The position numbers and the translations under genes were made by a program. Positions 25,140 to 33,893 of a stretch of 64,000 nucleotides of DNA are shown here, piece by piece (the first letter of the stretch is position 1; every line of letters begins with the position of its first letter). The notes beneath the pieces were generated by a model, which saw only the letters and a list, made by a program, of their open reading frames with translations, was not told where the DNA came from and ran no database searches. The stretch is from Acidobacteriota bacterium (lineage in GTDB: Bacteria; Acidobacteriota; Vicinamibacteria; Vicinamibacterales; UBA2999), in contig JADZCN010000139.1 in the NCBI GenBank assembly GCA_020851565.1, forward strand, positions 1 to 64,000, given 5' to 3'.

Positions 25140-25339
25140 CGTCAATTCCTCGTATTGGTGATCAGGCCGAGCTTCTGCGCCACGGAACGAATCGTGGCCG
25201 CCGGGAGGGGTGCTCATGGGCGTGGTCGAACACCATCCGGACCGCGCGTTCACGCTGCTCCGGGGCATAGTTGCGGGGTCGGGCCATGGGCTCCATCCTC
25301 TCTCGGAATGGGCCCTCCGAGAAACCCCGGTACGATTCA
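25140..25339 (-). mobile_element. IS3-family remnant: left end and orfA fragment
   Basis: On the minus strand a terminal-repeat-like end (25339-25314, beginning TGAATCGTACCGGGGTTTC) is followed by a transposase OrfA start at 25296 or 25287. It reads MARPRNYAPEQRERAVRMVF then DHAHEHPS, then loses frame. The correct continuation (ATIRSVAQKLGL) is present one frame over down to about 25140, where recognisable IS sequence ends. OrfB and the right end are missing. The surrounding 25130-25605 gap shows nothing else coding. Confidence 0.72.
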
Positions 25340-25605
25340 ACCGCCTGCAGTTGTTGACCTGAGGGTGCCTCGAGCGGACGAAGCGACAGCCTCGCCGTGA
25401 TTCCGCCCGCGACCTCGTCCGAGCGACAGGAGCGAGGACCCCTGCTCGATCTGCTTCTCACTCTCCGTCGCGTCGCGCAGGTCACTGCGGGGTCGCGCCG
25501 GTCGAAGGGGAGCTGTCCGTGGGCTCGCCCGAAATTGTCCAGGACGGCACGCCTTCCGCTGTTACGTCGGCCAGGATGGCTGTATAGTGCCCCCACGGCG
25601 CTGCC

Positions 25606-26541
25606 ATGAAGTACTGGTGGGTAAACCAGAGCCAAACGTACCTCGCCGAGGTCCGCGGCAGCTTCATGTGGTCGCCGAAGCGGCGAGCGGACGGCAGCCG
25701 AAATCAGTTCTACGACAACATGCAGGAGGTCGCTCCTGGAGACGTTGTCTTCTCCTATTGCGACACAAGAATCAAGGCGGTTGGCCTCGTCACAGGGAGG
25801 GCGCAGACAGGACCGAAGCCGGACTTCGGAGCTGCCGGGGCGAACTGGTCGCGCGAGGGATGGTTTGTTCCAGTCGACTACTTCACCCTCTCGAATCAGA
25901 TTCGGCCTAGGGACCACATCGATATTCTCCGACCGTTCCTGCCAACGAGGTACTCGCCGCTTCGGTCGACCGGTGATGGCCTGCAGTCGGTCTACCTGGC
26001 CGAACTGCCGCTCGCGATGGCGGATGCCTTGATCGGCTTGATCGGCCAGGCCTACTGGGACGCGATCGCAGACATCGTTGCCGTTCAGACTCCGCAGGAA
26101 TCGGACCTCGATCCTGTGCTTCTCGAGACGTCTATCACTGGTCCAACCTTCCGCGACCAGCTAGTTCGGGCACGCCGAGGACAGGGTGTCTTTCGGTCGA
26201 ACGTACTGCTCCGAGAAGAGCGCTGCCGAGTCACTGGCGTCGACGAGCCAAGACATCTCAAGGCCAGTCACATCAAGCCATGGAGAGACTCAACTGATGC
26301 GCAGCGGCTGGATGGGTCCAACGGGCTTCTCCTATCCCCGCACATCGATCACTTGTTCGATGAAGGCTACCTGACGTTCTCTGCGGACCACCGCCTTGTC
26401 GTCGTACCCGAGGTGGAGAACAAGCTGGTGGATGCTTGGGGCATCGACCTCGCAGTCGGAGTCGGTGGGTTCTCGCGCGAGCAGAGCGCATACCTGGATT
26501 ATCACAGGGCTCACGTATTCAAACGGCAGTTGCTGGAATGA
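25606..26541 (+). CDS. EVE/PUA-like and HNH endonuclease fusion
   Basis: 311 residues. The N-terminal 150 (MKYWWVNQSQTYLAEVRGS, then FMWSPKRR, PGDVVFSYCDTRIKAVGLV) look like an EVE/PUA-superfamily domain that reads modified bases. The C-terminal 110 carry an HNH_2 nuclease core: EERCRVTGV, ASHIKPW, NGLLLSPHIDHLFDEGYLTF. The combination is typical of modification-dependent (type IV-like) restriction enzymes. No methyltransferase is adjacent, which fits a stand-alone enzyme that attacks modified phage DNA. The flanking IS remnant and GC dip suggest acquisition by transfer. Confidence 0.83.
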   Translation: MKYWWVNQSQTYLAEVRGSFMWSPKRRADGSRNQFYDNMQEVAPGDVVFSYCDTRIKAVGLVTGRAQTGPKPDFGAAGANWSREGWFVPVDYFTLSNQIRPRDHIDILRPFLPTRYSPLRSTGDGLQSVYLAELPLAMADALIGLIGQAYWDAIADIVAVQTPQESDLDPVLLETSITGPTFRDQLVRARRGQGVFRSNVLLREERCRVTGVDEPRHLKASHIKPWRDSTDAQRLDGSNGLLLSPHIDHLFDEGYLTFSADHRLVVVPEVENKLVDAWGIDLAVGVGGFSREQSAYLDYHRAHVFKRQLLE

Positions 26542-26732
26542 CGGCCCCCGGCACGTCCAGCGAGCCGACGCCCGGTGGCCGCACATTCCACTCCAGAGGC
26601 CGGGAGCGAGTGACAGACGGTCACGCGGCGGCATCGACGGCGCCGGGATATTCGGACACTACCGCAGAACCAGCGTTGGGGCTGGATAGGCGTTGAGGAT
26701 TCGTCTAGCCTGTTTCGTACCGAGGAGGCGTC

Positions 26733-26948
26733 ATGACCGTCTACATCTTGATCCGCGAAGATCAGAATGAACACGGGTTCGTCGACACCTCGATCGACGG
26801 AGTGTTCGGCGACGAACACGTGGCCCGGCAGCAAGAAGCTCACGAAAGACAGAGAGCCCACGCTGAGGGATTGATCGTCGAAGACGAGCACAGTCCCGAT
26901 GGCGAGTGGCAGGTGTCCTGGCTGGTTGCGGAACACGTGGTGGGCTGA
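26733..26948 (+). CDS. small conserved hypothetical protein
   Basis: 71 residues; ATG 26733 follows a perfect GAGGAGG. It starts MTVYILIREDQNEHGFVDTS and ends in GEWQVSWLVAEHVVG, with a very acidic and His-rich centre (EAHERQRAHAEGL). It resembles short single-domain proteins of unknown function seen as accessory genes. It is isolated, with no operon partner. Confidence 0.6.
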   Translation: MTVYILIREDQNEHGFVDTSIDGVFGDEHVARQQEAHERQRAHAEGLIVEDEHSPDGEWQVSWLVAEHVVG

Positions 26949-27305
26949 CGTTCCGGCAAGCAGGTGACCACGAACGTCAAGGACTAGGTCCGCTTCAAGG
27001 GGCTGAAGATCGAGAACTGGTCGAAGTGAAACCATCGTCAGCAGGCTCGGGACCAACAGCCCACCAGGCGTGCGGGCTCGAGGCCCAGGCCCTCGAGGCC
27101 AGCCGACACGAGCCGCCGACACGCGAGTCGCCGGTCAGACGACGCACGGCCCTTTTGTGCGCGCGGTTCTGAACGACCCGGCGAGGAGCGTGACCGGCTG
27201 ACCTCGCGGGATTGGGCGTCGAGCCCGGACGCCTGGTGGACCCGGCCGGCCGAACAGACTGGGCACGCCCCTCGCGATGTCGAACGGAGGCGCCCTCCCG
27301 CCTGC
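26949..27305. other. non-coding gap, no feature seen
   Basis: 357 bases between the small hypothetical gene and the convergent dipeptidase gene. Frames here have no recognisable protein similarity, no promoter or strong hairpin was found, and composition is as in the surroundings. It may be eroded accessory DNA. Confidence 0.4.
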
Positions 27306-28583
27306 CTACTCCCGCGGCAACGGCTTCAGCGCCTCCGTGGACGGCCCCCGCTGCTTCTGCAGCCGCGCCGCTACCTGCTCGGCCTGCTTCATCGCGCGCA
27401 GGATGTTGCCGCCAATGACCTTCTCCGCGTCGGCATCGGCGTAGCCGCGCCGCAGAAGCTCGACGACGAGCGCCGGGTACTTCGAGACGTCCTCCAGCCC
27501 GGTCGGCGCCTGGCCGTCGATGCCGTCGAAGTCGCTGCCGATCCCGATGTGGTCGATGCCGGCCACCTTGCGGATGTGGTCGATGTGATCCGCCACCTGC
27601 GCCAGCGTCGAGCGCGGCGGGTGCTCCTGGTCCCACCTGTCGATGGCCGCCTGCGCCGCCTTCGCGTCGCCGGGAAACTGCAGCCGGAACTTCGCGGCCG
27701 CCGCGGCCGCTTCCTCGTTGTGCTTCACGCAGTCGGGCGGCACGAAGCCGTTGTAGAAGTTCACCATCACCACGCCGCCGTTCTTCGGCATCCGCGCCAG
27801 GATGTCGTCGGGCACGTTGCGCGGCACGCCGCAGATGGCCTTCGCCGACGAGTGCGAGAACATCACCGGCGCCTCCGTCACCTCCAGCGCCCTCGCCATC
27901 GTCTGCGGTGTGACGTGCGAGAGATCGACCAGCATCCCCAGCCAGTTCATCTCGCGGACGACGGTTTCGCCGAAGGGGGTGAGGCCGTTGTGCTCGGGCT
28001 TGTCGTTGGCGGCGTCGGCCCACGGCGTGTTGCTGTTGTGGGTGAGCGTCATGTACCGCGCGCCGAGCGCGTAGAGCATGCGGAGCGTTCCGAGCGAGGA
28101 GTCGATCGAGTGGCCGCCCTCGACGCCCATCATCGAGGCAATCCGCCCGCTCTTGAAGATGCGCTCCACGTCCGCCGCCGTGCTCGCGATCTCGAAGGTG
28201 TCCGGGTAGCGCCGCGCCATCTCGTGGACGAACGCCATCTGCTCGAGCGTGGCGACGACGGCGGTCTGGCCGGCCATGGAGGCCGGGACGTAGACCGACC
28301 AGAACTGCCCGCCGAGATGTCCGGTGCGCAGGCGGGGGATGTCGGTTTGCAGCTGCGGCTGCGGCTGCCGGATGTCCAGCTTGGCGGCGTCGTAGGCCAC
28401 CCGGACGCGCATCTCCCAGGGCAGGTCGTTGTGCCCGTCGATGAGCGGCGTCCGCTTCATGATGGCCGCGGCGCGGTCGGCCAGCGCCCCGCCCGCCTGC
28501 CCGTCGGCCACTGCGTCCAGGCCGGGCGTGTTGACGAGCAGCAGCGCGGCGAACGCTGCCGCGAGCAGGGCGGTTGGTCTCAT
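27306..28583 (-). CDS. membrane dipeptidase (M19 family)
   Basis: 425 residues from ATG 28583 (a GTG at 28598 would add 5). A signal peptide covers the first 25 residues. The family is recognised by PLIDGHNDLPW (metal-binding HxD), GVEGGHSI (bridging glutamate), DLSHVT and MFSHSSA (histidine ligands), and IGIGSDFDGIDG near the C-terminus. These periplasmic or secreted zinc enzymes hydrolyse dipeptides, some with D-amino acids. It is monocistronic and transcribed away from the DinB gene. Confidence 0.92.
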   Translation of the reverse strand: MRPTALLAAAFAALLLVNTPGLDAVADGQAGGALADRAAAIMKRTPLIDGHNDLPWEMRVRVAYDAAKLDIRQPQPQLQTDIPRLRTGHLGGQFWSVYVPASMAGQTAVVATLEQMAFVHEMARRYPDTFEIASTAADVERIFKSGRIASMMGVEGGHSIDSSLGTLRMLYALGARYMTLTHNSNTPWADAANDKPEHNGLTPFGETVVREMNWLGMLVDLSHVTPQTMARALEVTEAPVMFSHSSAKAICGVPRNVPDDILARMPKNGGVVMVNFYNGFVPPDCVKHNEEAAAAAAKFRLQFPGDAKAAQAAIDRWDQEHPPRSTLAQVADHIDHIRKVAGIDHIGIGSDFDGIDGQAPTGLEDVSKYPALVVELLRRGYADADAEKVIGGNILRAMKQAEQVAARLQKQRGPSTEALKPLPRE

Positions 28584-28682
28584 CAGGATGGCGTGCACGA
28601 TGCCATCATAGGGCAGACTGGCCGTCCTCGTTCATGAGCCGGGCATGACTTGACGATGTTGTGCGGACCGGCGAAGCCCCGG

Positions 28683-28892
28683 TCAGGGCTCGCTCGAGGC
28701 GAGCACGTTCCAGTTCACCGACGCGCTCACGACCTCGCCGCTGCTCAACGCGAGGCTCACCGCGAACGGGTGGTCGCCCGGCCCGAACAGCAGTCCGCCG
28801 AAGTTGCCACACCGGATCGTCGTCAGTCCGCTGGCGGTTCGCCCGAACGTCGCGCAGGCGACGATGTAGCTGGTCGCGTTGAGCCCGTCTTC
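28683..28892 (-). pseudogene. C-terminal remnant of an unrecognised protein
   Basis: A frame containing TSYIVACATFGRTASGLTTI, then a Gly-rich stretch and VSASVNWNVLASSEP, runs to a stop at 28683 and overlaps the end of the DinB frame in another register. It has protein-like beta-rich character but no start of its own. It is most simply the tail of a lost gene joined to DinB by deletion. The family is not known and the call is tentative. Confidence 0.3.
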
Positions 28893-29371
28893 TTCATCCA
28901 CACACCCCACGTGAGCGGCCCGACCACCTCTTCATCCACCGGCGTTCCCGCCAGCTTGAGCGCCAGCTTGATCTGCCCGTGGTGATACCCCTCGTGCCAG
29001 ATCATGTGCTGCAGCAGCAGGATGGAATGGTCGTAGTGCAGGTCCATCTCCCTGCCCGACTCCAGCCGCCCCTTCACCGCCTCGCGCACGACCTTCGCGC
29101 TCTCGTTCAGCATCGCCGCGATGCGCGCGGGATCGCGCTCGGCCACCCACTCGTCCCTCGGCACCTCCTCAGCGAACTCGGGCGCGTCCTCGAGGACGAA
29201 CACCAGCCGGACGTAGTGGATGTGCGTGAACAGCTCCGCGACGGAGGGACCGCCGTCCATGGCCCTGGCCTCCAGCCCGCCTTCGGGCAGCGCGCGGAGC
29301 AGGTTCACCAGGATGGTGTTGTTCCGGTCCCAGGAGTCCAGCAGGGCGTCGAGCAGGCGGGCATGCGTCAT
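28823..29371 (-). CDS. DinB-family protein
   Basis: 182 residues from ATG 29371. The four-helix DinB/YfiT bundle is indicated by the N-terminal LLDALLDSWDRNNTILVNLL, the metal-ligand histidines in ELFTHIHYVR, and MIWHEGYHHGQIKLALKLAG, ending WGVWMKKTG. Members are metal-dependent thiol transferases or stress proteins. After residue 163 the chain runs into about 19 unusual residues that overlap the remnant at 28683-28892, so the natural C-terminus seems to have been replaced. Confidence 0.8.
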   Translation of the reverse strand: MTHARLLDALLDSWDRNNTILVNLLRALPEGGLEARAMDGGPSVAELFTHIHYVRLVFVLEDAPEFAEEVPRDEWVAERDPARIAAMLNESAKVVREAVKGRLESGREMDLHYDHSILLLQHMIWHEGYHHGQIKLALKLAGTPVDEEVVGPLTWGVWMKKTGSTRPATSSPARRSGEPPAD

Positions 29372-29445
29372 GAGGTTCCTCGCGGACGCCAGCGTTGTAC
29401 CATGCCCGGAGCCTCTCGCCCGCGCCGGCACCCGGGGGACGCCAC

Positions 29446-30486
29446 ATGACTCTGCAGGACCTCCTCGGCATCGAGCTCCCCATCATCCAGGCCCCGATGG
29501 CCGGCGTCCAGGGGAGTGCCCTCGCCATTGCCGTCTCCAACGCCGGCGGGCTCGGCTCGCTCCCTTGCGCCTTGCTCGACGTGGATGGCATCCGTCGAGA
29601 GATCGCCGCGATTCGCGCACAGACCTCCCGGCCGTTCAACGTCAACTTCTTCTGCCACACCGAGCCCGAGCTCGACGCCGCGCGCGATCGGGTGTGGCGG
29701 GCCGCGCTGTCCCCCTACTTCACGGAGCTGGGCATCGACGCCGACACCATTCAGGCGGGCCCCGGGCGCGCGCCTTTCAACTCCGACATCGCCGACGTGA
29801 TCGAGGAGTCCCGGCCCGCCGTCGTGAGCTTTCACTTCGGCCTGCCATCGAGTGACCTTGTGGCCCGCGTGCGCGCATCGGGCGCGAAGATCCTGTCGTC
29901 GGCCACGACCGTGGACGAGGCACGCTGGCTGGAGGCCCACGGCGTGGATGCCGTCATCGCACAGGGGCTCGAGGCAGGCGGCCATCGGGGCGTGTTCCTC
30001 TCCGACGATCTCTCCACACAAACGGGGACGCTCGCGCTGGTGCCGCAGGTCGTCGCGGCTGTGAAGGTCCCCGTGATAGCCGCCGGTGGCATCGCGGACC
30101 GAACAGGCGTCGCGGCAGCCATGGCGCTCGGCGCCGCCGGCGTGCAGGTCGGCACGGCCTATCTGCTCTGTCCCGAAGCCACGACGAGCCCGATGCATCG
30201 GGCGGCCCTCGCAAGCGACCGGGCCCGCGTCACCGCCATCACCAACGTCTTCACCGGTCGCCCCGCCCGCGCCATCGTCAACCGCATCGTCCGGGAGCTG
30301 GGACCCATCAGCCATGCGGCCCCCGCGTTCCCGCTGGCCGTGCCGACGGTCTATGCCCTGCGGGCGAAGGCGGAGAGTCTCGGCCGCGAAGACTTCTCAC
30401 CGATGTGGGCGGGGCAGAACACAAGCGGGTGCCGCGCGATCCCAGCGGCGGACCTGACGAGCGAGCTGGGATCGGCAGGTCTGTGA
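29446..30486 (+). CDS. nitronate monooxygenase-family FMN enzyme
   Basis: 346 residues, ATG 29446. TIM-barrel with IIQAPMAGVQGS at the N-terminus, SNAGGLGSL, AVVSFHFGLPS, the catalytic-region GLEAGGHRG, and the phosphate-binding AAGGIADRTGVAAAMALGA and GVQVGTAYL. This is the class I nitronate monooxygenase/2-nitropropane dioxygenase family, which oxidises toxic alkyl nitronates with FMN. It is divergent from DinB and monocistronic. Confidence 0.92.
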   Translation: MTLQDLLGIELPIIQAPMAGVQGSALAIAVSNAGGLGSLPCALLDVDGIRREIAAIRAQTSRPFNVNFFCHTEPELDAARDRVWRAALSPYFTELGIDADTIQAGPGRAPFNSDIADVIEESRPAVVSFHFGLPSSDLVARVRASGAKILSSATTVDEARWLEAHGVDAVIAQGLEAGGHRGVFLSDDLSTQTGTLALVPQVVAAVKVPVIAAGGIADRTGVAAAMALGAAGVQVGTAYLLCPEATTSPMHRAALASDRARVTAITNVFTGRPARAIVNRIVRELGPISHAAPAFPLAVPTVYALRAKAESLGREDFSPMWAGQNTSGCRAIPAADLTSELGSAGL

Positions 30487-30558
30487 CGACCCCTCGAGCG
30501 CTACCTCGCCCGTCTCATGGTGGCAGAAGGGGCCACATGTAGCTATATTTGAGGTGGC

Positions 30559-30846
30559 ATGGGGACCGGGATTCGCGAGCTGAAGAACAACCTGAGCCGA
30601 TACATACGGCGCATCGAGGCCGGCGAGCGCGTCTTGGTGACGGCCCACGGACGGGTGGTCGCCGAGTTGGTCCCCGCCGGTCAGCGAGGGGCCGCCACTC
30701 GCCCGAGCCGGTGGGAGGCGTTGATCGCATCCGGTGTGCTCCATCCACCGTCGGAGCCAGGAGACCCGTTCGAGGACTGGCCGGACATTCGCCTCCCGAA
30801 GGGCACTGCCGCCGAGCTCATCGACAGCGATCGTGGCGAAGCGTAG
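30559..30846 (+). CDS. Phd-family antitoxin
   Basis: 95 residues. MGTGIRELKNNLSRYIRRIE and AGERVLVTAHGRVVAELVP give the Phd DNA-binding fold; the C-terminal half (PSEPGDPFEDWPDIRLPKGT) is the toxin-wrapping arm. It overlaps the following PIN gene if the GTG at 30833 is used. This is a second, unrelated copy of the Phd-PIN arrangement seen at 23033-23645. Confidence 0.85.
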   Translation: MGTGIRELKNNLSRYIRRIEAGERVLVTAHGRVVAELVPAGQRGAATRPSRWEALIASGVLHPPSEPGDPFEDWPDIRLPKGTAAELIDSDRGEA

Positions 30847-31330
30847 GGCGCCCCCTCGTCGCGCGGCAGGCTCCGCGCCTGCGCGTCCGGCCCGGAAGAC
30901 CACAGCCGGGATCGTCGGCGTGCGCTACCTGGAGTCGAGCGCCCTTGTGGCCGCTCTCCTCGAGCACGACACAGCGGCGATGGCGCCGCCGACACCGGGA
31001 ACCCTGCTCGTGACGTCGGCCCTGACGCTGGCGAAGACGGGACGGGCGATCGTGAGGGCGCGAGCCACCGGCCGACTGACGGCAGCCGATGAACGGAGGG
31101 CTGTTCTCGCGCTGCGCACTTTCGAACGGCGCTGCTTCGTTGTCGACGTGGGCCCAGAGGTCCTCGCACGGGTCCGCCGTCCGTTTCCGATGGAACCCAT
31201 TCGCACGCTCGACGCCGTACACCTGGCCACGGTAGAAATGCTGGCCGACGCACCACAGCTGGTGACGGTCGTGACTCGGGATGAGAGAGTCCGCCAGAAC
31301 GCGATAGCGCTTGGATTCATGGTCGAGTGA
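30833..31330 (+). CDS. PIN-domain toxin
   Basis: 165 residues from GTG 30833, or 136 from GTG 30920. The first 29 residues are basic, Ala/Pro-rich and probably not part of the fold. The PIN core begins VRYLESSALVAALLEHD, where the first catalytic acid is Glu instead of the usual Asp, and continues to IRTLDAVHLATVEM and VVTRDERVRQNAIALGF. Glu at the first position occurs in many PIN toxins, so activity is not excluded. It pairs with the Phd antitoxin just upstream. Confidence 0.8.
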   Translation: MAKRRAPPRRAAGSAPARPARKTTAGIVGVRYLESSALVAALLEHDTAAMAPPTPGTLLVTSALTLAKTGRAIVRARATGRLTAADERRAVLALRTFERRCFVVDVGPEVLARVRRPFPMEPIRTLDAVHLATVEMLADAPQLVTVVTRDERVRQNAIALGFMVE

Positions 31331-31350
31331 CCGTTCAGCCCCACACGCCA

Positions 31351-32635
31351 TCAGCCCGGGGCTACGCCTGTTCCAGCCCATCCGCAGCGCTCGAGGAGGC
31401 TGCCGAAGCGCGGGTCCGACCGCAACGCGTCCCACTTCGGATCGACCGGCAGGTAGATGAGGTGCACATCGCGGACGTCGAGCGCGCGCTCCAGCCAGTC
31501 CAGCGCCCGGTCGCGGCGACCGAGGCCGAGACTGATCAGGGCCATCGCGTAGGGAGGGACATAGCGATCCCTGGAGGCGGTGTCGAGCGCGTCCAGCATG
31601 GTCTCGGCCTGGTTCGCACGGCCGGTCCGCGCGAGGATGTAGGCCCGCAGCGACATCGGCTTGCTGTTCTGCCCCGAGAACCGCTCGGCCATCGTCAGGG
31701 CCTCGATGGCCGCGTCGTTCCGCCCCAGCTGCTCCAGCGCCTGTCCGCGCATCACGTAGCCGATCCAGAACTCGCCGTCCAGGGCGATGGCCCGCTCGGC
31801 GAATCGCATCGCCTCCGTGTAGTCCCGGCCCTGGAAGGCGACCTGGGAGGAGAGCGCGAACACCAGCGGGTTGAGCGGCTCCAGCTCCCGCGCCCGGAGG
31901 GTGGCCTGGCGTGCCTCGGGATGCCGGCCCATCTGCGACAGCAGGTGGCCCAGCATCAGGTGCGTGGTCGCCGACCGCGGATCGATGCTCAGGGCGCGGC
32001 GATATCCTGCCTCCGCTTCCGGCCAGCGGTCCCACTCGAAGTACCACTGTCCCATGGCCATCACGCGGTGGGCTTCGGCGGTGTCTGGTCCGGTTTCGAT
32101 GGCGCGGCGAGCCGCCTCGCGGGCGCGGTCCCGCACCGTCCCGGGATCCACGTCGCTGTTCAGGGCACTCCCCGTCAACGTGCCGGCGAGCGCGGCCCAG
32201 GCCAGTGAGTAGCCGGGATCCAGCGCCGTGGCCTTCTCGTAGTACTCGACTGCCCGCCTCGTCGTGGGCGGGGTCCGCTGCCGCTCGAAGTTGAGGCCAC
32301 GGAGGTACAGGTCGTAGGCATCCGGGCTCGACGTCTGCCGGCGGGCCAGGGTGCTGGCCCGCTCCGGCGAGAGGCGCCCGTGAATCTGCCGGACGATGTC
32401 CTCGCTCAGCTCGCGCTGCACGCCGAGCAGGCTGGTCGGCTCGAGGATGGGGCGGCTCGAGGCACGTGTGCGGGGGATTCCGCGTCCGGGGCTGCGATGG
32501 GTGGCAGCGCGTCCGCTGCCGGCCTCACCAGCTCCACGCCCGCAATGAACCGGTAGCCGCGACCCGGCACCGTCTCCACGAACGTCGGGTTCTCGGCCGT
32601 GTCGCCGAGCGCCTGGCGGACCTTGCGGGCACGTG
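31351..32635 (-). pseudogene. CadC-like winged-helix/TPR regulator with two deletions
   Basis: Two pieces of one regulator. The right piece (to about 32420) is the end of an OmpR/CadC winged helix, ARKVRQALGDTAENPTFVET then VPGRGYRFIAG; its 5' half is missing at about 32615-32635. The left piece (31351 to about 32440) reads ILEPTSLLGVQRELSEDIVR and then about eight TPR units ending in PKWDALRSDPRFGSLLERCG. The pieces lie in different frames, and the membrane helix plus the usual 150 or so residues before the TPRs are absent. The protein cannot be made as a whole. Confidence 0.78.
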
Positions 32636-33029
32636 GCTCGTCAACGTGCAGGTCCGCGACTGCACGACGCAGGCGCCCCTGGGACCGCCCTTCATGTCCC
32701 TGGTGACGTTTCATGAAGGTGGCACGCTGACGGAGCTGGCTGGCAGCCCGGCCTTTGCGGCGGGCCAGCGCAGCGCGGGGACCGGCACGTGGGTGCGGAC
32801 CGGCGCGCGGACCTACGTTCAGCGCGTGGCCGCCCTGGTCCACTTCACCACGGCACCGAACCCGCCCTTCTCTCCCGGGTTCGACGCGGGTGGATTGACG
32901 ATCACGCATACCGTCGAACTGCTGAGCGGCCGGAGCCTCGTCTCCTCGGGGACGAACGCCTTCTATCGCACGGGCGAGCTCACGCCCTATCGCACCGGCT
33001 GCTCGACGGCGACGGGCACCCGCTTCTGA
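32622..33029 (+). pseudogene. secreted protein lacking its 5' end
   Basis: From LAGTWLVNVQVRDCTTQAPL at 32622 to GCSTATGTRF at 33029 the plus strand codes for 135 residues of a beta-rich domain with conserved LAGTW, LVTFHEGGT and GTGTWVRTGARTY. It resembles small secreted acidobacterial proteins. The upstream frame (32466-32621) is antisense to the winged-helix fragment and is not part of it, so signal peptide and start are lost. Both this gene and the divergent regulator are cut at the same spot. Confidence 0.6.
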
Positions 33030-33142
33030 GAGGACCAGGGCGCCAGGCTTTCGGGGGGCCACTGCGGTCCCCCGGCTGCCGCCACACGCGTTGCGACGAG
33101 TTGCCCGCTGTTGACTCAGGTCATGGCCACGCGCCTCGCAAC

Positions 33143-33739
33143 CTACGTGAACGAGTAGACCTGCAGGTGGTCTTCGACGCCAAAGGAGCCGGAAACACCC
33201 CGGGCGGCCAGTTCGGCGGCCGTCCGGTCGGCCTGGTTGTCCACGACGCCCATCAGATCGATGCGCCCATTGCGGACGATGATGTGGATCGGGTACTGGC
33301 CGAAGGGCTCGAGGCCGAGCTCGCGCTCACGCCTCAAGAAGGCGGCGTTCCAGCGGGCCAGTCCTCCTGCCGGCGCGTACCTGGACAGGAACGCATTGCC
33401 ATAGATCGCATAGAACGTCTTCCACCTCAGGTCGTCGTCATGGTCCGAGGCGGGAAGCGGCTCGATGCTGTTGATGACCGTATCGACACCAGGGACGCGT
33501 TTGACCGCGCGCTCGGCGCCCGCCTTGAGCCCGGGCGCATAGGCGCTGCCCTCGAGCGTGACCGTCCCCTTGTCATAGCGGAAGCTGATCGCGTCGAAGG
33601 GGCCGTAGTAGGGCAGCCACAGGAGCGCCTGCCGGATCTCCGGCGTGGGATCCGTGACCACCGGTCGCGCCTGCAGCGGGGCGGTGGCCGCAATGCCGGC
33701 GGCCATCAGCACCGCCAGCCCGATCACCCATCGTTTCAT
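33143..33739 (-). CDS. periplasmic BON-domain protein
   Basis: 198 residues, ATG 33739 with GGAGGG upstream. Signal peptide (cleavage after about residue 24), then two BON-like alpha/beta repeats. The first has FDAISFRYDKGTVTLEGSAY and VKRVPGVDTVINSIE. The second has YPIHIIVRNGRIDLMGVVDN and AAELAARGVSGSFGVEDHL. BON proteins associate with membranes or phospholipids and are frequently envelope-stress proteins. Monocistronic; divergent from the Rieske oxygenase. Confidence 0.85.
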   Translation of the reverse strand: MKRWVIGLAVLMAAGIAATAPLQARPVVTDPTPEIRQALLWLPYYGPFDAISFRYDKGTVTLEGSAYAPGLKAGAERAVKRVPGVDTVINSIEPLPASDHDDDLRWKTFYAIYGNAFLSRYAPAGGLARWNAAFLRRERELGLEPFGQYPIHIIVRNGRIDLMGVVDNQADRTAAELAARGVSGSFGVEDHLQVYSFT

Positions 33740-33893
33740 CGACGTACCCTCCAGACGACCTCGCGGGCCGTCTGATCGGTGAGACGGACGGGCGCGTGAC
33801 GGGGATCTGGCTGCCGCGTGACATCGGTGACAGCGTTGACGGGCATGGCATGCGGCTGAGCCAGTGGGCCTCCACGATGTAGACTGGCGCTCG

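Noticed and set aside
28823-29431. Longer DinB reading frame starting at 29431
   Set aside because: The extra 20 residues lie across the divergent promoter region and lack a ribosome site; ATG 29371 begins the conserved helix.
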